Shown piece by piece: positions 1 to 7,984 of a DNA stretch of 64,000 bases. Position numbers and translations under genes: made by a program. The notes under the pieces were generated by a model that had not been told where the DNA came from, ran no database searches, and saw nothing but the letters and a program-made list of their open reading frames with translations. Position 1 is the stretch's first letter. Every line of letters starts with the position of its first letter. Origin of the DNA: Bin18 sp965200355 (GTDB taxonomy: Bacteria; Desulfobacterota; Binatia; Bin18); NCBI GenBank assembly GCA_965200355.1, contig OZ241351.1:1302001-1366000 (forward strand), read 5' to 3'.

Positions 1-418
1 ACCCGGCCAACACACTGGCCACGCCCAGGGCGAGAACGGGCCAGCCACACAGCCTGACCAGCACCAGACCAAACAGACTACCAATGACAAAGGCGGCTAT
101 CCCGCCCCAATACAGCGCATTCGGCGCGAGCCATTGGCGCGGGAGCACCTGACTCCCGCTCTGGGAGGCCAGCGTATCCACGCCGCTCTGATGGTCGTAA
201 TAGTCGTTGACCATATTGGTCCCAATATGAATGCAGAGCGCGCCCCCCAGTGCGATAAAAAAACGTCCCCAGGAAAAGGGGCCGTCCAGTCCGCCCAAGA
301 CTGACCCAATCACCACGGGGGTCACAGAAGCGGTGAACGAAAAGGGGCGACAGGCTTCAATCCATACTTTGAGGCGGCTGGGGGTCGGACCGCTCGGCAG
401 GGCAGGTTCGAGCGTCAT
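1..418 (-). CDS. menA: MenA-like polyprenyltransferase, 3' end cut off by the window
   Basis: Integral membrane UbiA-family prenyltransferase, most like MenA, which joins a polyprenyl chain to 1,4-dihydroxy-2-naphthoate in menaquinone synthesis. About 139 residues are visible. The first aspartate-rich motif, NMVNDYYDHQSGVDT, is the Mg2+/diphosphate-binding site typical of the family, and hydrophobic helices flank it (FFIALGGALCIHIG before it, AAFVIGSLFGLVLV after). The start at 418 has a good Shine-Dalgarno (AAAGGAGT) just upstream. The frame stays open to base 1, so the C-terminal half lies outside. MenA is favoured over UbiA because of the NDYYDxxxGxDT form, but the distinction is inference. 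Confidence 0.8.
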   Translation of the reverse strand, partial: MTLEPALPSGPTPSRLKVWIEACRPFSFTASVTPVVIGSVLGGLDGPFSWGRFFIALGGALCIHIGTNMVNDYYDHQSGVDTLASQSGSQVLPRQWLAPNALYWGGIAAFVIGSLFGLVLVRLCGWPVLALGVASVLAG

Positions 419-454
419 GCAGGACTCCTTTCGTCCGCATTATGAACCAAAAGG

Positions 455-497
455 GTAAACGGGTCCCCAAATAGATGCAAGATGTTGACACGTTTAC
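455..497. promoter_or_regulatory. Inverted repeat GTAAACG/CGTTTAC in a divergent intergenic region
   Basis: GTAAACG at 455-461 and its exact complement CGTTTAC at 491-497 are 29 bases apart, between divergently transcribed menA and the VOC-family gene. A perfect -35-like TTGACA (485-490) abuts the right arm, but I see no convincing -10 at 16-18 bases. It could be an operator for either gene; seven-base arms can also arise by chance. Confidence 0.25.
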
Positions 498-640
498 TCT
501 TTCAGAGCGAAACAGTAGAGGGGAAACGTGGGGCCGGGATGTGGCCGCTCTTGCCTTCAACGCTCCAAACACGCTACACCCTGTCCGAGCGTGGCAGGTG
601 TAGAGCCTGTCCTGAGCCTCGTTGAAGGGGAGGAGGAGCC

Positions 641-1093
641 ATGGCAGAGCGCCCACCACTTGGCCGGCTGGACCACATCGGCATTGCCGTCCGCAGCATT
701 GAGCAGGCCCGAACGTTTTTTGAAGGGATACTTGGGGCCAAGTTTATGTTTGAGCGCGTGGAGCGTAGCGGCACGTTTCGCTTTATTGTTTTTGATCTCC
801 AGGGTTTCACCATCGAACTATTGGAGCCCATTGACCCGGACGGCTTTCTGGCCAAATTCCTCGAAAAGCGGGGCGAGGGCGTACACCATATCACGCTCCA
901 AACCCCGGACCTCAAAGAAAAAGTCTCATTTCTGGAAGGCCAGGGGGTGCGCGTGGTTGATAAGCATCTGGATGAGTCGGCTTTCCGTGACGCCTTTATC
1001 TCGCCGAGAAGCGCCTGCGGGGTGCTGTTTCAGCTCAGCGACACCAAACCACCGCTCGATACCGAGCCGTACTGGGAACAGGAAAAACTGTAG
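641..1093 (+). CDS. VOC-superfamily protein, methylmalonyl-CoA epimerase-like
   Basis: A 150-residue vicinal-oxygen-chelate protein with two beta-alpha-beta-beta-beta modules. Module one starts LDHIGIAVRSIEQARTFFEG and module two HHITLQTPDLKEKVSFLEG, the pattern of methylmalonyl-CoA epimerase and glyoxalase I. Three expected metal ligands are visible: His in DHIGIAV, Glu in FTIELLEP and His in HHITL. At the fourth position, near GVLFQL, a Gln replaces the Glu usual in methylmalonyl-CoA epimerase, so the substrate is uncertain. The start follows a strong GGGGAGGAGG site. It lies upstream of the peptide transporter operon but is separated from it by a palindrome-rich spacer, so co-transcription is not assured. 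Confidence 0.8.
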   Translation: MAERPPLGRLDHIGIAVRSIEQARTFFEGILGAKFMFERVERSGTFRFIVFDLQGFTIELLEPIDPDGFLAKFLEKRGEGVHHITLQTPDLKEKVSFLEGQGVRVVDKHLDESAFRDAFISPRSACGVLFQLSDTKPPLDTEPYWEQEKL

Positions 1094-1163
1094 GGGCAAC
1101 TCCCTGTGGTTGCCCTGTTCGGGTAGACGCCCTGTTCGGGCAGGCACCGGGGCCTGCCCCTAC
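1094..1163. repeat. REP-like pair of palindromes after the VOC gene
   Basis: The spacer holds two hairpin-forming inverted repeats, GGGCAAC with GTTGCCC and GGGCAGGC with GCCTGCCC, plus a direct repeat of CCCTGTTCGGG. The arrangement resembles dispersed intergenic palindromes (REP-like) of uncultured bacteria and may act as a terminator or mRNA-stability element between the VOC gene and the transporter operon. No T-tract follows either hairpin. Confidence 0.5.
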
Positions 1164-1169
1164 CTGGTT

Positions 1170-3293
1170 ATGAACGTCAAACGCGCCTTGATTCTCACGC
1201 CCCTGATACTGACTGTCTTCCTATTGCAGTCGTATTTCTGGGTGCCGACCTATGAAAAGCAGTCGGTGGGCAATCCGGCCCGGCTACGTACCTATATTGA
1301 GGGGTCGATTGCCGATGCCAAAATTCTGAATCCCATTCTGAACGCGGATGGCGCGAGCAGCCGTATTACGGATTTCATCTTCGATGGTCTGCTCGATATG
1401 GACGAAAACCTGACCCTGCGTGGCCGGTTGGCAACGGATTGGTCGATTACCGAAAAAGCCTACCTGCTGGCCCGACCCGAGATAACACTGCCGGACGGGA
1501 CCTCGGCGACTGGAGAGCGGCTGATTGAGATTCTCTCCCTGGCGCAGGCGAGCGGCAGCCTGCCCGGACTGGACGGCATCCTCCTTTCTCTCCGGCTTCT
1601 GCCGGCCGAAGAGAAAAAGGAGACGCTGACCCTTGTAGAGCCGGACGCGCAGGGAAACCCGACTCCCACCCCGGTTGCGGTCACGATTCGGACTCCACAG
1701 CGGGTCGAGTTCACGCTCAGCCGGGTGGACCAGGATTTCTTTACCCGCCTGAGCCCGCTTCTGGGCGCAGCCTATTTGCAGGATTTTCCCTACGCCGACT
1801 CCATCACGGTGGCCGACGCAGCCCTGCGCGAGAAAGTGCAGCCGCAGTTTCCGGCGTTATTACCGGTGGCAGAGCATAATCCGATTATTCTGTTTCACCT
1901 GCGTCAAGGGGTCCGCTTTCATGACGGCCATCCGTTCGACGCCGGCGATGTCAAATTTACGTATGAAGCCATCATGAACCCGCGCAATATCTCGCCCCGG
2001 ACCTCGGACTATGAGCCCATCAAACGGATTGATATTCTCGACCCCCACACGGTCCAAGTGACCTATAAGCGCCTGTATTCGCCGGCCATTAACGCCTGGA
2101 CGATGGGCATCCTGCCCGAGCATTTGCTGAACGAGACGGCAATGGAAAAGGAAATGGCCGCCCGCGAGCTATCGGACGCGGCCCGGGCCAGTTTTGGGAT
2201 GCGCGACAGCCAGTTTAACCGTCAGCCGCTCGGGACTGGTCCGTTTCGGTTTGTCGAATGGCAGGGGGACGAGTTTATTCACCTCACTCGGAACGACGAG
2301 TACTGGGAGCGCCCCCCCGAGTATGCACACTATTATTTCCGCGTCATCCCTGAGCTGCTGACCCAAGAGGTTGAGTTCAAGAGTGGTGCCATCGACGCCT
2401 ACGGCGTGCAGCCGCATCAGGTGGCGCGCTACAAACAAGAGGAGGCGTATCAGGCGTTTTCCAGCCTGGGCTTTGGCTATTCCTATATCGGCTATAATCA
2501 TCGCAACCCCTTATTTGCCGATAAGCGGGTGCGGCGCGCCCTGGGTATGGCCCTGAATGTCGATGAGATCATTACCTATCTGCTATACGGGGAAGGGGAG
2601 CAGATCACCGGGCCCTACCCGCGTCAGACCGAATGGTATAACCCCACGATTCAGCCCATCCCGTATGACCCGGAGGGGGCCCAACGTCTGCTCGAAGAAG
2701 TGGGCTGGCAGCGCAATAGCGAGGGCTGGCTGGAGAAAGACGGGCAGGTGTTTGAATTCAACCTGATTACCAATAACGGCAACCTGATCCGGGCCAATAT
2801 CATGACCATTGCCCAGGACGCCTGGAAAAAAATTGGGGTCAAATGCAATACCCAGGTCTTTGAGTGGGCGGTTTTTCTCAAGGACTTCGTTAATACCGGC
2901 TCGTTCGACGCGGTGGTCCTGGGCTGGAGTATGGGTGTCGACCCTGACCTGTATCAAATTTTCCACTCCAGTCAGGCCGGCCCCCAGCAGTTGAATTTTG
3001 TTGGCTATACCAGCCCGGAGGCGGATGCGCTGATCGTCCGTATCCGCCAGGAGTATGACCTCGACCAACAGCGGGCCTTGGCCCATCGCCTGCACCAGGT
3101 AATTGCCGACGACCAACCCTACACTTTTCTATACGTTGGGCTGGCAACCCGCGTTCTGGACAAAAAAATTGTCCTGGTTGAGCGCGAGGCCGACGGCCGC
3201 GAACGCTATGAAAAAATCTATCCCACCAAGAGCGGCAGTATCGCCTTTTATTTCAATAAGTGGCGCAAGCTCGAATTGACCCCCGACTGGTAA
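1170..3293 (+). CDS. Peptide/solute ABC transporter substrate-binding protein (DppA/OppA family)
   Basis: SBP_bac_5-type binding protein of about 707 residues that captures peptides or similar ligands in the periplasm. The frame is open from 528, but only the ATG at 1170 gives an N-terminal hydrophobic segment (ALILTPLILTVFLLQSYFWV); there is no lipobox, so it is probably membrane-anchored or Sec-exported. Family landmarks are NPILNADGASS, LFHLRQGVRFHDGHPF, DVKFTYEAIMNP, LGTGPFRFVEW and YSYIGYNHRNPLF. The protein is longer than the usual 500-550 residues because about 145 residues (roughly 93-238) are inserted between LATDW and the FHLRQGV strand. The permease gene follows 3 bases after the stop. 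Confidence 0.9.
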   Translation: MNVKRALILTPLILTVFLLQSYFWVPTYEKQSVGNPARLRTYIEGSIADAKILNPILNADGASSRITDFIFDGLLDMDENLTLRGRLATDWSITEKAYLLARPEITLPDGTSATGERLIEILSLAQASGSLPGLDGILLSLRLLPAEEKKETLTLVEPDAQGNPTPTPVAVTIRTPQRVEFTLSRVDQDFFTRLSPLLGAAYLQDFPYADSITVADAALREKVQPQFPALLPVAEHNPIILFHLRQGVRFHDGHPFDAGDVKFTYEAIMNPRNISPRTSDYEPIKRIDILDPHTVQVTYKRLYSPAINAWTMGILPEHLLNETAMEKEMAARELSDAARASFGMRDSQFNRQPLGTGPFRFVEWQGDEFIHLTRNDEYWERPPEYAHYYFRVIPELLTQEVEFKSGAIDAYGVQPHQVARYKQEEAYQAFSSLGFGYSYIGYNHRNPLFADKRVRRALGMALNVDEIITYLLYGEGEQITGPYPRQTEWYNPTIQPIPYDPEGAQRLLEEVGWQRNSEGWLEKDGQVFEFNLITNNGNLIRANIMTIAQDAWKKIGVKCNTQVFEWAVFLKDFVNTGSFDAVVLGWSMGVDPDLYQIFHSSQAGPQQLNFVGYTSPEADALIVRIRQEYDLDQQRALAHRLHQVIADDQPYTFLYVGLATRVLDKKIVLVEREADGRERYEKIYPTKSGSIAFYFNKWRKLELTPDW

Positions 3294-3296
3294 CTC

Positions 3297-4259
3297 ATGT
3301 GGATTTTTCTGCTGCGTGCCATTCTCCAGCGGCTGGTTCTCTTGGTCGTGATTTCGATGATCGCCTTCTCGATTGTCCATCTCGCCCCGGGTGAACCCAG
3401 CGAGGTGGACCCCGCTAACCCGCGTATGAAGCCCGAGGACATCGCCCGCATTCGCGCCGCTTTTCATCTGGACGAACCCCTATACGTGCAGTACGTCTAC
3501 TGGCTGCGCGACCTGGCAACCGGCGAGCTGAAATCATTTAAGGACAGCCAGCCGGTCCTGCCCAAAATCTGGCAGCGGTTTCTCAACTCCCTGCCGCTCT
3601 TCATCTGTGCCACGCTCATTGTGTGGAGTCTGTCGTTTCCGACCGGGATTCAGGCCGCCCTCCAGCGGGGTTCGCCATTTGACCGCACCACGACCTTTGT
3701 GGCCTACGCCTTCATTTCCATCCCTGGCTTCTTTTTGTCCTATCTGGCCATTCAATGGGTCGTGGATATCTTCAACGTCCCCATTATCGGTATGCGCACC
3801 TTTGGCATGGAGCGCGCCCAGCCGGTCTTTCGCTGGATGGACCGGCTGTGGCATCTGGTCGTGCCCTCCGTGATGTCGGCGATTGCCGGCATTGCCATCC
3901 TGTCGCGCTATGTTCGATCCCAAATGCTCGAAGTGGCCCGCCAGGACTATGTGCGTACCGCGCGAGCAAAGGGGCTGCCCGAAGAGCGGGTGATCTATCA
4001 TCACGCCCTGCGTAACGCCCTGCTGCCGTTTGTCACGATGTTTGGCTTTTTGTTGCCGGGCCTGATTGGTGGCTCGGTGATCTTTGAGCAGATTTTTGCC
4101 TGGCCGGGCCTCGGCCGGCTGGGCTACGAGGCGATTCTCGCCCGGGATTTCCCCGTGATCCTGACGATTAACTTTATTGCCGCCACGCTGACCTTGGCCG
4201 GCACCCTGGTTTCGGACATCCTCTACGCCGTTGTTGATCCGCGCATTCGGTTGCAATAA
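3297..4259 (+). CDS. Peptide ABC transporter permease, DppB-like
   Basis: 320-residue inner-membrane permease of the DppB/OppB type. It begins with the usual N-terminal helix (LVLLVVISMIAFSIVHLAPGEP) and ends with the BPD_transp_1 domain. The cytoplasmic EAA loop that contacts the ATPases is EVARQDYVRTARAKGLPEER, followed by LRNALLPFVTMFG. The family's external loop after helix 1 (residues about 30-90) is present. The start is 3 bases after the binding-protein stop and the next permease starts 2 bases after this one ends, so the operon is tight and probably translationally coupled. Confidence 0.93.
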   Translation: MWIFLLRAILQRLVLLVVISMIAFSIVHLAPGEPSEVDPANPRMKPEDIARIRAAFHLDEPLYVQYVYWLRDLATGELKSFKDSQPVLPKIWQRFLNSLPLFICATLIVWSLSFPTGIQAALQRGSPFDRTTTFVAYAFISIPGFFLSYLAIQWVVDIFNVPIIGMRTFGMERAQPVFRWMDRLWHLVVPSVMSAIAGIAILSRYVRSQMLEVARQDYVRTARAKGLPEERVIYHHALRNALLPFVTMFGFLLPGLIGGSVIFEQIFAWPGLGRLGYEAILARDFPVILTINFIAATLTLAGTLVSDILYAVVDPRIRLQ

Positions 4260-4261
4260 GC

Positions 4262-5242
4262 ATGGCTGCACTGACTCATCGCGTCACGTCTGAAGGGGAG
4301 GCCGCGCTGCCGCGGCCGGAAACGCCGCTACAGGAGGCTTGGCGCATCTTCCAGAAAGATCGGCTCGCCCTCAGTGGCCTGGTCGTCCTGGTCCTGTTGG
4401 TGGTGATGGCCGCGGCTGGGAAAGTGTTGACCGAGTGGGTGGTTGTTTTCGACCCGGCCACGGTGCGCTTGCCGGATAAATTCCTGCCGCCTTTTGCCTC
4501 TGTCTCCCAGACGCTTATCCCGCCGGCCGGCCATCCGCTCGGAGGGGTCTATCTGCTCGGGACAGACGAGCTGGGCCGGGACGTGTTTGCGCGTATGTTG
4601 CAGGGCGCGTTTGTGTCCTTATCGATCGGGTTTATTGCGGTCGGCATCTCGGTCACGATAGGCATTATTCTCGGTGGCCTGTCCGGCTTCTACGGCAACC
4701 TCAAGCTCGGCCCGGTCTCGGTCGATACGCTCATCATGCGTTTTACCGACATTATGCTGTGCTTTCCGACATTTTTTCTGATTCTGACCGCGGTCGCCCT
4801 CCTGCCGTCGAGCATTTACAACATCATGATTGTGATTGGTCTGACCAGTTGGATGGCCACCGCCCGTTTTGTGCGGGCCGAGTTTTTGGCCCTGCGGGAA
4901 CAAGACTTTGTGGTGGCCGCCCACGCCCTGGGCTTACCCGAGCGTCGGATCATCTTTCGGCATATGGTCCCGAACGCGATTGCCCCGGTTCTGGTCTCGG
5001 CCACTATCGGCGTGGCCGGCGCGATCCTGACCGAATCGGGTCTCAGCTTCCTCGGGTTTGGCGTGCAGCCGCCGTATGCGACCTGGGGCAATATCCTGGC
5101 CAGCGGCCGAGGGTTTATCTTCGATGCACCGTGGTTGTTCTTTATTCCCGGTCTCGCCATTTTTATCGTGGTCCTGGCGTTTAATCTGGTTGGTGAAGGA
5201 CTGCGCGAGGCCCTCAACCCACGTCTGCGGAATATGGGCTGA
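4262..5242 (+). CDS. Peptide ABC transporter permease, DppC-like
   Basis: 326-residue second permease (DppC/OppC type). It has a cytoplasmic N-terminal tail (EAWRIFQKDRLALSG) typical of OppC_N, a first membrane helix, the LLGTDELGRDVFARML signature of the family, and the EAA loop ALREQDFVVAAHALGLPERR followed by HMVPNAIAPVLV. The C-terminus carries SGLSFLGFGVQPPYATWG, another hallmark. It pairs with the preceding DppB-like protein to form the heterodimeric channel. Confidence 0.93.
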   Translation: MAALTHRVTSEGEAALPRPETPLQEAWRIFQKDRLALSGLVVLVLLVVMAAAGKVLTEWVVVFDPATVRLPDKFLPPFASVSQTLIPPAGHPLGGVYLLGTDELGRDVFARMLQGAFVSLSIGFIAVGISVTIGIILGGLSGFYGNLKLGPVSVDTLIMRFTDIMLCFPTFFLILTAVALLPSSIYNIMIVIGLTSWMATARFVRAEFLALREQDFVVAAHALGLPERRIIFRHMVPNAIAPVLVSATIGVAGAILTESGLSFLGFGVQPPYATWGNILASGRGFIFDAPWLFFIPGLAIFIVVLAFNLVGEGLREALNPRLRNMG

Positions 5243-5247
5243 ACGCT

Positions 5248-6252
5248 ATGGCCCCGCCGCTGCTCACGCTTTCCGACCTGCGCGTCTCCTTTTTCACCGA
5301 GCAGGGCGAAGTCCGAGCGGTGCGGGGCATTGACCTTGAAATTCAGCCGGGCCAGACCCTGGCGCTGGTCGGTGAGTCGGGGTGTGGCAAATCCGCCACC
5401 GCCCTGTCGATTATGCGCCTGCTCGAATCTCCGGGGCGTATCGTCAGCGGCTCCCTGGTGTACAACGGCCTCGACTTGGCGCAGTTATCCGAGGCAGACC
5501 TGCGCTCCATTCGGGGCAAATCTATCGGGATGATCTTTCAAGAGCCGATGACCTCGCTCAATCCGGTTTTCACCATAGGCCATCAGATTGGCGAAGTGTT
5601 TCAACTCCATCAGGGACTGTCGGTACGCGAAGCCAGGCAAGAGGCTGAACGCTTGCTGGAAACCGTCGGGATTCCCTCGCCGCGGCAACGGCTCGAACAC
5701 TACCCGCACGAGCTATCCGGCGGAATGAAACAACGAGTGATGATCGCTATCGCGCTGGCCTGCCGGCCAGCCTTGCTGATTGCCGATGAACCGACCACCG
5801 CCCTGGACGTGACGGTTCAGGCCCAGATTCTCGATTTGCTCAGCCGACTCCAGGACGAGCTGGGCATGGCGATTCTGCTGATTACGCATAACCTCGGCGT
5901 GGTGGCTCAGTTCGCCCAGGACGTGGCGGTCATGTACGCGGGAAAAATTATCGAACGCGCCCCGGTTGGTCCGCTGTTTCACAACCCGCTGCACCCCTAC
6001 ACCCGGGCCTTGCTGCACGCCGTGCCACGGCGGGGGCAGCGGGCCGAACGTCTGGCCGCCATCACCGGCAGTGTGCCGTCGCCATTGCAGTATCCGCCGG
6101 GCTGTGCCTTTGCCGCTCGCTGTTCAGCCGTGCTGGCTGACTGCCCGACCAGACAACCCTCACTCCGGGTGATAGAGCCTGGACATGAAGCGGCGTGCTG
6201 GTTGCACGAGGAAGCCGGGCTGAGGAACGAGGGGGTGGGGGGAGAGCAATGA
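5248..6252 (+). CDS. Peptide ABC transporter ATPase, DppD-like
   Basis: 334-residue ATPase energising the transporter. Walker A is GESGCGKSA, the Q-loop is MIFQEPMTSLNP, the signature is LSGGMKQR, Walker B is LLIADEPTTALD and the switch His is in ITHNLG. The C-terminal oligopeptide-transporter domain (PPGCAFAARCSAVLADCP) carries the Cys cluster seen in DppD/OppD proteins. The start is five bases after the permease stop. The stop is followed within 10 bases by the second ATPase. Confidence 0.93.
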   Translation: MAPPLLTLSDLRVSFFTEQGEVRAVRGIDLEIQPGQTLALVGESGCGKSATALSIMRLLESPGRIVSGSLVYNGLDLAQLSEADLRSIRGKSIGMIFQEPMTSLNPVFTIGHQIGEVFQLHQGLSVREARQEAERLLETVGIPSPRQRLEHYPHELSGGMKQRVMIAIALACRPALLIADEPTTALDVTVQAQILDLLSRLQDELGMAILLITHNLGVVAQFAQDVAVMYAGKIIERAPVGPLFHNPLHPYTRALLHAVPRRGQRAERLAAITGSVPSPLQYPPGCAFAARCSAVLADCPTRQPSLRVIEPGHEAACWLHEEAGLRNEGVGGEQ

Positions 6253-6262
6253 AAAGAGCATT

Positions 6263-7297
6263 ATGGCAACTGCTACCATGACCCAATCGTCGCCTGTCCA
6301 ACCTCCAGCCCCCCCCTTATTGGAGGTCCACAATCTCAAGAAATACTTTCCGGTCCGCAGCGGAGTGTTCTCGCGCGTCTCGAGCTGGGTTAAGGCCGTG
6401 GACGAGGTGTCGTTCAGCATTCAGCCCCGAGAAACGTTTGGCTTGGTCGGCGAGTCGGGCTGCGGGAAAACGACCGTCGGGCGGACCCTGCTGCGGCTCA
6501 TCGAACCTACCGGCGGGGCGGTATTTTTCCAGGGCCAGGACTTCTGCCAATTTTCTGGCGTCCAGGTGCGGCAGGCCCGGCAGCAGATGCAGATGATTTT
6601 TCAGGACCCGTATAGCTCGCTGAACCCACGGATGACGGTCGGCGCGATTATCGGCGAGGCGCTCAAGGTCCACGGCTTGGCGCGGGGCGAAGCCCTGGAC
6701 CGCCAGGTTGGTGCATTGTTGGAGCGGGTTGGCCTGTCCGCAAGCTATCGGTCCCGCTATCCGCACGAATTTTCGGGTGGACAGCGGCAACGTATCGGCA
6801 TTGCGCGCGCCTTGGCCCTGAAGCCACAGTTTATCGTGTGTGATGAGCCGGTTTCGGCCCTGGACGTTTCCATTCAGGCCCAGATTCTGAACCTGCTCCA
6901 GGACCTGCAAAACGATCTGGGACTGTCGTATTTATTTATCTCGCACGACCTGAATGTGGTCGAATATATCGCCGACCGGGTGGCCGTGATGTACCTCGGC
7001 AAGCTGGTCGAAGTCGCTCCGGTCGATGAACTCTTTCGCAACCCCCGGCACCCCTACACCCTGGCGCTCATGTCGGCCAATCCCATCCCCGACCCGACGG
7101 TCCAGACCCAACGGACCGTCCTGAGCGGTGATGTGCCTTCTCCCCTGAATCCGCCGCCGGGCTGCGCCTTTCACACCCGTTGTCCACAGGCCATGGAGCA
7201 CTGCAAGACCAGCCCACCGCCGCTCGTCCGCAGCGGGCAGGGGACGACTGAGCATAGCGTCTGGTGCCATCTGTTCACGCCAGACAAAGCAGAGTAA
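6263..7297 (+). CDS. Peptide ABC transporter ATPase, DppF-like
   Basis: 344-residue partner ATPase of the DppF/OppF type and last gene of the five-gene transporter operon. Walker A is GESGCGKTT, the Q-loop region is MIFQDPYSSLNPRMTVG, the signature is FSGGQRQR and Walker B is FIVCDEPVSALD. The N-terminal LKKYFPVRSGVFSR element and the C-terminal PPGCAFHTRCPQAMEHC segment are typical of DppF. The two ATPases would form the heterodimeric motor. The gene converges with clpP 40 bases downstream; I see no clear terminator between them. Confidence 0.93.
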   Translation: MATATMTQSSPVQPPAPPLLEVHNLKKYFPVRSGVFSRVSSWVKAVDEVSFSIQPRETFGLVGESGCGKTTVGRTLLRLIEPTGGAVFFQGQDFCQFSGVQVRQARQQMQMIFQDPYSSLNPRMTVGAIIGEALKVHGLARGEALDRQVGALLERVGLSASYRSRYPHEFSGGQRQRIGIARALALKPQFIVCDEPVSALDVSIQAQILNLLQDLQNDLGLSYLFISHDLNVVEYIADRVAVMYLGKLVEVAPVDELFRNPRHPYTLALMSANPIPDPTVQTQRTVLSGDVPSPLNPPPGCAFHTRCPQAMEHCKTSPPPLVRSGQGTTEHSVWCHLFTPDKAE

Positions 7298-7337
7298 ACG
7301 CGCGCAATTAACACGCCGATAGGCTCGACTGTCAGCC

Positions 7338-7958
7338 TTACTTGCTTTTTTTCTCTTTTTCCTCGCTCGCGTCTGTCTTGCGGCTGGAAATAACTTGGTC
7401 AATCACGCCGTACTCTAATGCCTGCTTGGAGGTCATGAACATATCCCGGTCCGTGTCCTTTTCAATTTTCTTTCCGGTCTGACCGGTATGTTTGACGAGA
7501 ATGCTGTTTAGCTCTTCCCGGATGCGCAGCACTTCTCTGGCGTGAATGTCAATATCGGTCGCCTGGCCCTGTACCCCCCCGAGCGGTTGGTGCAACATGA
7601 TCCGAGAATGCGGCAGGGCAAACCGTTTTCCCTGGGCCCCAGCGGTCAGGAGCACCGCCCCCATGCTGGCCGCCTGGCCAACACACATGGTAGAGACGTT
7701 GGGGGTGACGTATTGCATGGTGTCGTAAATAGCCAAGCCGGCCGTCACCGAGCCGCCCGGTGAGTTGATATACAGGTGAATGTCTTTCTCGGGGTCCTCG
7801 GATTCGAGAAACAGAAGCTGGGCGGCGATCACATCGGCCACGGCGTCGTTGACCTCGGAGCCAAGGAAAATAATCCGGTCTTTCAGCAAACGGGAATAAA
7901 TGTCGTAGGTCCGCTCACCCCGCCCAGTCTGTTCAATCACGTAGGGTACATAGTTCAT
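7338..7958 (-). CDS. clpP: ATP-dependent Clp protease proteolytic subunit
   Basis: 206-residue ClpP, the tetradecameric serine protease that works with ClpX or ClpA. The start at 7958 gives MNYVPYVIEQTGRGERTYDI, the normal N-terminus, and follows GAGGATAG; an upstream extension of the frame is not family-like. The catalytic Ser lies in GQAASMGA, His in LPHSRIMLHQPLGG, and the Asp follows in the C-terminal third (DTDRDMFM). Length matches the family. It lies 26 bases downstream of trxB on the same strand. The usual clpX neighbour is absent. Confidence 0.95.
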   Translation of the reverse strand: MNYVPYVIEQTGRGERTYDIYSRLLKDRIIFLGSEVNDAVADVIAAQLLFLESEDPEKDIHLYINSPGGSVTAGLAIYDTMQYVTPNVSTMCVGQAASMGAVLLTAGAQGKRFALPHSRIMLHQPLGGVQGQATDIDIHAREVLRIREELNSILVKHTGQTGKKIEKDTDRDMFMTSKQALEYGVIDQVISSRKTDASEEKEKKSK

Positions 7959-7984
7959 ACTACTATCCTCATGCGGTGTTGGTG

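Noticed and set aside
484..515. TTGACA near the VOC gene considered a promoter
   Set aside because: A perfect -35 but no -10-like hexamer at 16-18 bases.
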